In this document: one piece after another, positions 32,801 through 44,800 of the stretch | Numbering within the stretch: the first letter of the stretch is position 1 | How the letters are laid out: each line of letters opens with the position of its first letter | Origin: Dastarcus helophoroides | Taxonomy: Eukaryota; Arthropoda; Insecta; Coleoptera; Bothrideridae | Assembly: GCA_028583605.1 (NCBI GenBank) | Contig: CM053325.1 | Span: 62,097,648-62,161,647, forward strand | DNA length: 64,000 nucleotides | Reading direction: 5' to 3' | Notes under the pieces: generated by a model | The model's input: the letters and a program-made list of their open reading frames with translations, nothing else | The model's database searches: none | Told to the model about the DNA's origin: nothing | Made by a program: the position numbers and the translations under genes

Positions 32801-35800
32801 ACTAAACAGCATACTGGAGTACCGTCTAATGTATTCGAATACAATTGATCCTCCTTAATAACCATTTGGTGGTCAAAATTAACCATTTGGTGGTCAAAAT
32901 TTCAACGAAAAACGATAGTTCATCAGTAACAGTTTTTTTTTCCACTATAATTTTGTCTTCAAATGGTACAATTTTCTAACCTGTACCTTATCGATTGATT
33001 ATTTTAAGAGGCACTGGAAACTAATCAGAAGCTTTATTTAAAACCAAATAACGCAACATTATCATAATATTATAGATTCGGACACAATCGATCCACCTTA
33101 ATGACCATTTGGTGGTCAAAATTAACCATTTGGTGGTGAAAATTTCAACGAAAAACGAAAGTTCATCAATAGTATTTTCTTTTTCCACTATAATTTTGCC
33201 TTCACATGGAATAAGTTTCTAAGTTGTACATTATCGAATTGTTACGATAAGATACCCTAGAACCAATCAGAAGCTTCATCTGAAACTGATCAGCATACTG
33301 CCGTACCGTCTCATGTATTCGAATACAATTGATCCTCCTTAATAACCATTTGGTGGTCAAAATTTCAACGAAAAACGAAAGTTCATCAGTAACAGTTTCT
33401 TTTCCCAATAAAATCTTGTCTTCAAATGGTATAATTTTCTAACCTGTTCCTTATCGATTGGTTATTTTAAGAGACACTGGAAACTAATTAGAAGCTTTAT
33501 TTAAAACCAAATAACGCAACATTATCATAATATTATATATTCGGACACAATCGATTCACCTTAATAACCATTTGGTGGTCAAAATCAACCATTTGGTGGT
33601 CAGAATTAACCATTTGGTGGTCAAAATTTCAACGAAAAACGAAAGTTCATCAGTAACAGTTTTTTTTTCCACTACAATTTTGTCTTCAAATGGTATAATT
33701 TTCTAACCTGTACCTTATCGATTGGTTATTTTAAGAGACACTGGAAACTAATTAGAAGATTCGTTTAAAACCAAATAACGCAACATTATCATAATATTAT
33801 ATATTCGGACACAATCGATCCACCTTAATAACCATTTGGTGGTCAAAATTAACCATTTGGTGGTGAAAATTTCAACGAAAAACGAAAGTTCATCAATAGT
33901 ATTTTCTTTTTCCACTATAATTTTGCCTTCACATGGAATAAGTTTCTAAGTTGTACATTATCGAATTGTTACGATAAGATACCCTAGAACCAATCAGAAG
34001 CTTCATCTGAAACTGATCAGCATACTGCCGTACCGTCTCATGTATTCGAATACAATTGATCCTCCTTAATAACCATTTGGTGGTCAAAATCAACCATTTG
34101 GTGGTCAGAATTAACCATTTGGTGGTCAAAATTTCAACGAAAAACGAAAGTTCATCAGTAATATTTTCTTTTTCCACTATAATTTTGTCTTCATGTGGTA
34201 CATATTTCTAACCTGTACCTTACCGAATGCTTGTGTTAGAGACCCTGGATACTAATTGGAAGTTTCTCTAGAAAATAGGCAGCATATCGCAATCATCATT
34301 TTTTTAATCTTTCTTGGTTTCAGGGGACAAGATTTGAATTTCAGTAGTCTACATATTTTCTTGAGAATAACCTACATATTTTTTTGAGAGTAATATGATT
34401 AAATCTGGAAATAAAGAAGTGCGGTCCGTGCGATCAGTAGTCTACATATTTTCTTGAGAATAACCTACATATTTTTTTGAGAGTAATATGATTGAATCTG
34501 GAAATAAAGAAGTGCGGTCATTGGGACCTTCATTGTATTTTAGGTTAAAATCACTGGTTTACAGCTTTGACTATATTAATTAATTATTTATATTATCTAA
34601 GGTTTACAGCACAATACATTCATTCTGGTGATTAACAGTTTTCCCAGAAGATAATTCATCTGCTTTACCGATCCAAATAGGGATTAACTATAAATATATA
34701 GGAATCAGATAATGAGTCATCAAACTATAATGAACGCCTTGAAGCGGAATCTTAAAGGAGACGTCATGCAATTGTCCTTTTTGATCCCCCCTCTGCCCAT
34801 AGGAGAATATGACTTCACAAGATACATGATTACATGACTTTACAAAATAACCTTTCATTTCAACAAATTTAGTAATAAATAGAGTAAAGTAAACTGGAAA
34901 AAAATGGCGTTTTTTTTTTTTGGTGACCAATACCCACGATATTTCCGCTGGAATAATGCAGCTTCGCGTCCCAAGTGCAGTAGGTATCCAATTATTTCTT
35001 TCAGCGCGCTCAGGTTAGATATTTTTATAAGTTCATTAGCCGTTCTAAATAGTTGAGGAATTGATCAATGTTTACAATTTTTAACACAAAGAAAACATAC
35101 GAATTCCACAAATATCTTTGTTATGTGTACCTGGAATTCCAATTTATTTACGTTTTCGTTTTTAAATTTCGGGACTATCCACGTGAAGCGGAACAAAACA
35201 AAAAAGTTCCCCAATTTTGATCTTCCTGGAGTACATCGTACCTATACTGGGTGTCCCACGATGAAATGAATCGGTCGATTTCGCTCAGTAGGGGCTCGAC
35301 AGTTGTGAACATTTGGCATAATACCATTGTGGTCGGGGGCGACTGAGCTAAAGCAGGGATGAGCAAGATGTGGCCCGCAGGCCATAGGCTGCCCGCCTAA
35401 TTCTTTTTTCTGCCATCCGCCTAAGCTCTACTGTTTTACGCAGAGACTAAATAGACTGAACCTAACACGGTAAGCAGTGAAGCCAGTTGAAAGCCTGGCG
35501 AAAGCCTAGCTCCATCTAGCTCGCAATGCCCTCTTATTATTTGACAGACCTTTGCGAAGATAACATCGGTTTTTTTTAAAGAAAATGGGCTGTAAATTTG
35601 GGGAAGTGTATTGTGGATCATTGTTGAAACCTCAGTGAACACATTAGTGAAGGAAAATCAAGAGTTTCATTCTTTGGGTAGGTAAAAATAAAATATATAA
35701 ATATTCAATAATCGGCGTGCGCGCGTCGCCATTTCACTGCAATCATGACGTGTTTACAGCACCGGCTTAACAATTATGTACACAGGCGTCGCCTATTGAA

Positions 35801-38800
35801 AAAAAATTATTTTACTATTAAACCAAGATGTCTTTGAAAATAGTTCTCCTGAACTTTTACCAAAAAGCACTTATAAAAATTATCCTATTGGTCCAAAAGC
35901 CCCTAATTCTAAAGTTTCATCTAAATCGTTAGAACCGTTACGCGGCAAGTTTCGTATTTATAAATTTTACTTAATCCGACCACATCAAAGAGTAGTGGAA
36001 TGCACCTCCCCACTTCCCCGGATTTTAGCTTCAACTGTACGCATGAGACAACATTGAAACGTTCAGTCTATTTAGTCTCTGGTTTTACGTAAAAATTTTG
36101 GAAAAGAAAATGTCAACAGTTTGATGAAAAAAAAAACATAAATTTCCACGATTCATGAAATATCTTGGACATGAGCGTAGGCAAGATTTTCTTTAAGGGG
36201 GGGGGGGTGGTCAACAACGATCATTCTAAAAAAATCATGGATAAAAAAGAAAACCTTCTGGTGGCTTAGTAATGTGTATTTTTACTTAAACACTACAGAA
36301 TTGGGGACATCGCATTTTCAAATTAAAGTTATAATTTTGAAAAAAGCCCAATCTTAAAAAAACTCTTTGGAGAACTTTAAGAAATGTCGAAATTTCGAAA
36401 AAGTGGAAATGTAAAAAAGACGAAATTTCCAAAAAGAAATTTTTGTAAAAAGAGTTGTAATTTCCAGAACAAGTCGAATTCAGGTGAAAAAATGCAACTT
36501 TTAAAAATAATGATTTCAGAATTTTTATTTTATTTCAATTTTGTCATATTTTTGAAATTTTTCAAGAAATTTTTTTTTTCAAGATTTCCTAAAAAGATTC
36601 TTCTCAGATTGTTTTGACTTCTATTAAAATTTCGATCCAATTTAAAAATAAAATAAACGAATTTTGTGAAAAAGTCTAAATCTTTGGAAAAAATTTCATT
36701 TTAAATGGAAATGTCCAGAAACAGATAAAATTGAATTTTGAGTTAAAAGTCAAAATTTGGAGAATAACATGAATTTTGAACAAGTTGAAATTATCGGGAA
36801 TAAAATTAAAAAAATCAGAAAAAACAAAGACTTCGAAAAAATTCAGAATTTTTGAAAATTACGTTACAAATTACAAAAAAATATTGAACTTTCTAGGAAA
36901 CATTCCAAATTTCCAAAAGAAGGTCCAATTTTAAGAGGAAAATTTAAAAACTTGAAATTTTCAATAAATCATTGAAAATAAAAACCTTACCTTTCTCAAA
37001 AACTCGAGAAATATGCAAAATTAAAAGAAAAATCAAAATTTTCGAAGCTCTAATTTTGTGAACAAACGCAATTTTCAAAAAAAAGTCCAATTCTGAGAAA
37101 GAGAAATCGCAAAATTCAAAAACATTGTTCTCAAAATTTAAAATTCAGTAAAGATGTTGAATTTACAAGAAATCTTTTTCTCGAAATCCCCAAAAATATT
37201 TTTCGCAACAACAGAAAAGTGAACATTTTCAGAACCATAAAACCATTTGATCTAAAAGTCGTAGTTTATTGAAAAAGACAAATATTCAAGAAAATGACAA
37301 AATTTCGAAATAAATAAACCATTTTTGAAAAAGTCCAATAAGTAGGATTTCGAAAACAAAATCGAAATTTCGAAAAAGACAAATTTTGAAGAACTGGCGA
37401 ATTTTAGGTAAAAGACTATTTTAGAAAATTTCGAAATTTTGAAAAAAAAGACGAATTTACCAACAAAAAAAAATTATTGAAATATTAAATATCGGATATT
37501 GAGATAAAAATTAAGATTTCCTGAAAAGGGCAACCAGTCAGAATTTCTAAAAAAAATTGAATCTCCAAGATAAAAAATGTTTAGTAAATCTTTAAAAAAA
37601 TATCGGAATTTGAAAAAAAAAATTGGAGAAAACTTTGAAATGTACAAAAAATTGTACAAAGAAAGTTAAACTAAAAAAGTCAAATAAATAGTCAAAATCC
37701 CGAAAAAAAAGACGACATTGTAAGAGAAATTTTGCAAAAAAGGTCCAAATTTTAGGAAACCAGTCAAAATTTAAAAAAAAAATCAGAATCTAAAAGATCG
37801 AAATTTTTAGTAAATGTTCTGAAAAATATCGGAATTTGAAAAAAAAAATTCGAGAAAACTTTGAAATGGACAAAAAATTATCCAAAGAAAGTCAAATTAA
37901 AAGAGTCAAATTAAAAAAGTCAAATTAAAAAAGTCAAATAAATGGTCGAAATCCCGAAAAAAAAAGATGACATTGTAAGAGAAATTTTGCAAAAAAGGTC
38001 CAAATTTTAGGAAACCAGTCAAAATTTCTAAAAAAATCAGAATCTAAAAGATCGAAATTTTTAGTAAATGTTCTGAAAAATATCGGAATTTGAAAAAAAA
38101 ATTCGAGAAAACTTTGAAATGGACAAAAAATTGTCCAAAGAAAGTCAAATTAAAAAAGTCAAATAAATAGTCAAAATCCCGAAAAAAAAGACGACATTGT
38201 AAGGGAAATTTTGCAAAAAAGGTCCAAATTTTAGGAAACCAGTCAAAATTTCTAAAAAAATCAGAAAAGATTGAAATTTTTAGTAAATGTTCAGAAAAAT
38301 ACTGGAATTTAAAAAAAAATTCGAGAAAGCTTTGAAATGGACAAAAAATTGTCCAAAGAAAGTCAAATTAAAAAAAATAGTCAAAACCCCGAAAAAAAGA
38401 CGATATTGTGGGAGAAATTTTGCAAAAAAGATCTAAATTTTGAGAAAAAGCATTTAATCTTAGTGAAACTTCGAAATTCAGAAGTAAATTTTAAGAGAAA
38501 AATCGAATATTTATTTTCTCTGGACTCTCTGGACGAGTCAGAGGAAGACAGGCTCCCTACCTTGCCTCAACAGGCGTCAGAAAATGTCAAATATTGTGTT
38601 AACACAGAAATCTTGACAAATAAGTTGAAACTACCAGAAATTTGGATTAAAAAAGGGTTGAAATTTACAAAGAAATTTTTGTCCTTTCACAAAAATTTTA
38701 AATTTCTAAAAAATATACCTCTTTGTCAAGAGATCGACCATATTTCGAAAAAAGGCAAATTTTAATAACCAAGCTGAAATTTTCAGAATCAAAAAAAGGC

Positions 38801-41800
38801 GAAATTTTCAGGAAAAGTCGAATTTCGAGAAATGACGAAATTTCAGGAAAAAAACGAGGAATTTTTAAATTTAAAATTTTGACAGTCATGTTTGATAAAA
38901 GAAGGCAAATTTTATGAATAAATACAAAATTTTATAAGAAAAAATCAAATTTTGTAAAAAAATATACAAAATTTGAGAAAAAAGGTAGAAATTTCGAAAA
39001 AATGTTTCAAGGAAAGGATGAATTCTGAAGAATTGGAGAGTCCTCCAATTGAATACACACAAATTTTCAGTGAACCAGGGGATGCAAACGCCCCCCAGCA
39101 TTCATATTTTTCTCACATGCTGCCCGCGCAAAATTTTTAGCCTTGGAATTGGCCCGCTGTAAAAAAAAGGTTGCTCATCCCTGATTTAAACTGCTTCCCT
39201 ATTTTGATTATTAAATGTGCCTCCCTAGGTAGCGGTTTAAGATTTAAAATGTCTTTAACCTCCCTTCAATTATTTGTTTCTCTGCTAACTAAGGATGTAA
39301 GTTTATTACTTGATAAAACCCTTTTTTCTTTTCCCTCGTGGCGTATACAGGGTGAGTCACTAAGCGGGAATCGGTCTTTGGTAGGCGTATCGTTCAAAAT
39401 ATCAAAAAATGTTTCGAATAAAAGTTCTTCGAAATAAAGTTCTCAACAACCTAAGATTATTGCCAAATATGGCGGCCTTCCGGTTGCACCGGAAATGAAC
39501 ACAACTTTCTTATTTTAAATACAACGCCCTATGTATTTTTACATTTTTGGATTCCTTGTTAAAAATGAATATGAATTTAATAAGACGACAGAGGCCCTTA
39601 GTTGAACCGTTTTCGCGTAATTTAATTTTTTTGGTTAAATTTGACGATTTCGGAGCTTGACGCCATTAACGATATTTTCCAAACGCAATGACTCAGAGTT
39701 ATGTGGCATACGGTTTTGGATTCAGGAAGAAATGGAGTATTTGTTTACGTCTTTGCTGTTAGCAAGATTTCTTAAATTTCTTCACATCCGTCGACTCAAT
39801 TCTTCAGTTGTCCTCATAACTTAATTTTTTCAAATGGACCAACCTATCTTGTATTATCTTATCGGATGCGAAATTAAATTACCTTTTTTTTGGTACCAAG
39901 TATTGCCACCTCCGTCCAATAATGTTTGAGAAATTTAGAATTTTGTAAAAATTTTAATTAATTTCGTATTATCGCGTCAGCCCCGGATGTCGCGGTTTTG
40001 TTTCGTCTCGTTTGTCCGGCAATAACTGACAGTTTATCTCATTGTTGTCGCGAGGTCTCGGTATTAGTACTGAGAGACAATGTTTTCTCAATAAGAATTG
40101 GTCGATATGGTTTACGCCTTGGGCAGTGCTGACAGAAATCCATTTCTTGCCTCAAGAATTTATGACCAACGCTTTGCCGATCGGAGACATCCAAATTCAG
40201 CGGCATTCGCTAAATTGAGAGAGAGGTTTGAGCGAACTGGTAGTACGAAATACGAGAAAAAGGAGCGTAGAAAACCAACGACGCATGAAGAAAACCAAGT
40301 TTTAGTAGCGGCTGCTGTTGTCCAAGATCCGCACTTAAGAGCCAGATGAATAAGTGTGACATTACAAATAAGCCAAAAATCGGTTTCATGATTGTTGTGT
40401 AAAAACAAGTTTCATCCGTATCACACCTAGCTAGTGCAAGAACTCAATCAAGCTGACTAACAATCGATACAGTTGTGTGAATGGACGTTACATAATCTGC
40501 AGGAACAAAATGACCGTTTCGAACATTGTACTATTTACCGACGAATGTACAAACATTTTTTAAGAACCGCTTCGTGGGAAGGAAACGATACACCACGATA
40601 CTGAAAATCATCATTGGATTTCAGTGTAAAGCATTAAAGAAAGTAAATAAACAATAAACAAATCGGTAACAGTAAGTTGCAACAAATATTAAGAAGAATA
40701 CATAAACAATGGTAATAATAACATTAAATTAAATGTTCAACATAACCACCAGCTTCACGATGGCAAATGCGCAGTCTCTGTAGCAAAGAATTGTTCACAT
40801 CCACCAAGACGTTTTCATTGATATTTTGGAAAGCAACACGAACCCGGTCCATCATGTCTTCTCGGGTAGTTGGTGGTTCCTGGTACACAACTTGCTTAAC
40901 ATGACCCCACAAGAAAAAGTCTGGCTTAGTTAAATCCGGTGATCTTGCGGGCCATGCCACTGGACCTCCTCTTCCTATCCACTTGTTAGGGAATTGTGTA
41001 TTGAGGAACGCCCTTACATCCCTTCCATAATGTGCCGGTGCCCCATCATGTTGGAACCACATGCCGCACGACAGCAAGAGGCAAATTGTCTATCATTTCG
41101 GGCAATTGATTTTGCAAATGATGCAAGTAATTGTTGGCATTCAAATTTTCATTGAAGAAGTGTGGTCCGACAACAAATCTTCCTATGACACCACCCCAAA
41201 CATTCAGAGACCAGCTATGCTGATGGTCTAGGGGCCTTATCCAATGAGGATTTTCAGCTTGGTAGTAATGGGAGTTGTGTCTTCCCACGAAGCCGTTATT
41301 ATGAAATGTACATTCGTCGGTAAATAGTACATTGTCCAAAAAGTCATTTTGTTCTTGTAGTTTTCGTAACGCCCACTCACAAAACTGCATTCGATTGTTG
41401 AAATCAGCTTGATTGAGTTCCTGTACTAGCTGGACACGATACGGATGAAACTTATTTTTACGCAAGATTCGTGAAACCGAGGTTTGACTTATTTGTAATT
41501 CCGTGCTTATTATTCTGGTACTTAAATGCGAATCTTGGACAACAGCAGCCGCTACTAAAACTTGGTTTTCTTCATGCGTCGTTGGTTTTCTACGCTCCTT
41601 TTTCTCGTATTTCGTACTACCAGTTCGCTCAAACCTCTCTCTCAATTTAGCGAATGCCGCTGAATTTGGATGTCTCCGATCGGCAAAGCGTTGGGCATAA
41701 ATTCTTGAGGCAAGAAATGGATTTCTGTCAGCACTGTCCAAGGCGTAAACCATATCGACCAATTCTTCTTGAGAAAACATTGTCTTTCAGTACTAATACC

Positions 41801-44800
41801 AAGACCTCGCGACAGCAATGAGATAAACTGTCAGTTATTGCCGGACAAACGAGACGAAACAAAACCGCGACATCTAGGGCTAACGCGATAATACGAAATT
41901 AATTAAAATGTTTACAAAATTCCAAATTTCTCAAAAATTATTGGACGGAGGTGGCAATACCTGGTACCAAAAAAAAGGTAATTTAATTTCGCATCCGATA
42001 TAATCCAAGATAGGTGGTTCAATTTGAAGAAATTAAGTTATGCATGTTTAAACAACTGAAGAATTGAGTCGACGGATGTGAAGAAATTTAAGAAATCTTG
42101 CTAACAGCAAAGACGTAAACAAATACTCCATTTCTTCCTGAATCCAAAACCGTATGCCACACAACTCTGAGTCATTGCGTTTGGAAAATATCGTTAATAG
42201 CGTCAAGCTCCGAAATCGTCAAATTTAACCAAAAAAATTAAATTACGCGAAAACGGTTCAACTAAGGGCCTATATCGTCTTAATAAATTCATATTCATTT
42301 TTAACAAGGAATCCAAAAATGTAAAAATACAGAGGGTGTTCTGTTTAACATAAGAAAGTTGTGTTCATTTCCGGTGCAACCGGAAGGCCGCCATATTTGG
42401 CAATAATTTTAGGTTGTGGAGAACTTTATCTCGAAGAACTTTTTTTCAAAACATTTTTCGATATTTTGAACGATACGCCTACCAAAGACCGATTCCCGCT
42501 TAGTGACTCACCCTGTAGAAAAGCGGAAAAATAATTTGCCCCTTTGTTATTTTCAATAAAAATCTGAAATTTATATTTTATATATTTGTACTGTGAATAT
42601 TTTATTTTGGAAAGTTTACGTTTTATTTTATTTTTGTATGCATATGGCAATCATTTTGAAAAAATATCAAGCAATATTCGAGGCTCGATGTTGATTGATA
42701 TTTGGCGATTTGGTAAATAATATTCACTGATAAGGATATGATGCAATATTTACTTTGTTTATCATTAAATGTATACCTTTGGCAGAGCTTCATATCGAGA
42801 AATTTGATACATGTATTACGTATGTAACGTAATTATTTAGATGGAAACATTTCCGTCAGTATTATTTAATATGAATTTCACGATTACAAATTTCATTTTT
42901 TCTGGTTTTCTTTACAATAACTCGCGACTTAAAAATGTGAAATTTCATCAATAACAAATTGGCACAAAGATTAATCAAATAATTCACCACAGCCCAGGGG
43001 TCGGCAAACTTTTAAACCGAAAGGGCCAACCGCAATAAAAAAAATTGATTTCGTGAATTTCAAAGAGCCACAAATTTCTATTTCTGATTTTTACATTTTA
43101 TGTTAAAATTAAATCAGATAAATCAGACAAAATATGGGACAGAGACTGACTCATGTAGTCAAACGAAAATACACTCAGCTCAAAAGACCTTTTATTGCTC
43201 AAAATTTAGTCCTTTACTTCAAAATTTGTATTTTTTTGCAATTTCAACTTTTTTAACTCTTCTTTATACTAGTCTTTTTTTTAATATCTATTTTGTTCCT
43301 AAAATTAGACTTTTACCCCAAATCTTCACTTCTTCTCAACACTCGACAATTTGTAAAAATGTTTACTTTTTTCTAATTCGACTTACTGGAGGATTCGACT
43401 TAGTGGAGGATTCGACTTAGTGGAGGATTCGACTTATCGAGGATTCGACTTACTGAAGGATTCGACTTACTGGAAGATTAGACTTATTTCTCAAAAATTC
43501 ATCTTTTGTCGATTTTTTAGCAGGGACGGCCTTTGGGTGTGGCAAGCAGGGCAACCGCCAGGGGTCTCGCTCTTGTAGGGGGCATCGCGCACTCGCGCAA
43601 TAGCACGAATTCTAATGTTCATTTGAATTTCGAGCCTTAACCACGCATTATAAAACTGGACTCGTTGTTCCGTTGCGTGGTAGTTATCGCGCTGATATCT
43701 GTTTCATTCGCTCCAATGAATGTTCCTTTCCTTCTCTTTCACATTGACGAAATTTCGTACCAGTGCCACAAGTGCTGCCAACTGCAAGGGCTAAACAAAA
43801 TCTGATAGTACTCCACGGAGACTAAATAGACTGAACCTAACACGGTAAGCAGTGAAGCCAGTTGAAAGCCTGGCGAAAGCCTAGCTCCATCTAGCTTGCA
43901 ATGCCCTCTTATTATTTGACAGACCTTTGCGAAGATAACATCGGTTTTTTTTAAAGAAAATGGGCTGTAAATATGGGGAAGTGTATTGTGGATCATTGTT
44001 GAAACCTCAGTGAACACATTAGTGAAGGAAAATCAAGAGTTTCATTCTTTGGGTAGATAAAAATAAAATATATAAATATTCAATTAGCGGCGTGCGCGCG
44101 TCGCCATTTCACTGGAATCATGACGTGTTTACAGCACCGGCTTAACAATATTGTACACAGGCGTCGCGTATTGAAAGAAAATTATTTTACTATTAAACCA
44201 AGATGTCTTTGAAAATAGTTCTCCTGAACTTTTACCAAAAAGCACTTTTAAAAATTATCCTATTGGTCCAAAAGCCTCTAATTCTAAAGTTTCATCTAAA
44301 TCGTTAGAACCGTTACGCGGCAAGTTTCGTATTTATAAATTTTACTTAATCCGACCATATCAAAGAGTAGTGGAATGCATCTCCCCACTTCCCCGGATTT
44401 TAGCTTCAACTATACGCATGAGACAACATTGAAACGTTCAGTCTATTTAGTCTCTGGTGTCAAAGAACTACTAAAAGTGTTTCGCCTACCATCGTAGGGG
44501 GCCTTCTTCAGGAACAAAGAAAAGAAACAATAAATAAAAAGTGAAATATAAGGGAATATGCAGAAATGAAAAAATGAAAAGGTCAAAGCTCGATATTTGG
44601 GCTTGAACGCTTACCTACTTTAGGTGATGATTTTTTTGTCAATAATTGCAATGATTGTCTGAAATAAAATAATTTTCACTTTGTTATTGTTTCAGCATTG
44701 TGTTGCCAAGGCACTTTACGACAATGTCCCGGACACCTCAGATGAACTGCCATTTCGAAAAGGTGATTTGTTGATCGTAATCGAACAAAACACCTCAAAT

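Larger units (their letters stand above)
35354..39183. mobile_element. hAT-like element (3.8 kb) carrying GAAATTT repeat
   Basis: Terminal inverted repeat CAGGGATGAGCAA at both ends with GGGC-rich subterminal DNA (TGGCCCGCAGGCC left; GCCCGCGCAAAA and GGCCCGCTG right). Flanking 8-mers AGCTAAAG and ATTTAAAC match at 5 of 8, so the target duplication is weak. Contains a nested MITE (35441-36081) and a long degenerate repeat block. No transposase frame. Confidence 0.7.
39348..42515. mobile_element. Palindromic DD41D Tc1/mariner-like element with 1.27-kb arms
   Basis: Begins and ends CAGGGTGAGTCACTAAGCGG with TA on each side (39346-39347, 42516-42517). The left arm (39348-40619) is the inverted copy of the right arm (41239-42515), including the 5' flank and the first half of the transposase gene. 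The loop (40620-41238) holds the 3' half of the transposase. Confidence 0.92.

Noticed and set aside
30900..34140. CRISPR-like appearance of ACCATTTGGTGG direct repeats
   Set aside because: Eukaryotic satellite; spacers are not unique and repeats are contiguous, with no cas genes.
31508..34177. Minus-strand frames with ILTTKWL repeats
   Set aside because: By-products of the 21-bp (7-codon) subrepeat of the satellite; they start and stop at different points in each monomer.
35436..35642. Minus-strand frame of 68 aa inside the 641-bp MITE (again at 43739-44017)
   Set aside because: Repeated only because the MITE is repeated; no homology recognised and the MITE is non-coding in size and structure.
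44466..44520. Confirmed hammerhead ribozyme
   Set aside because: The core has an extra base and an imperfect stem; reported only as a resemblance in the findings.
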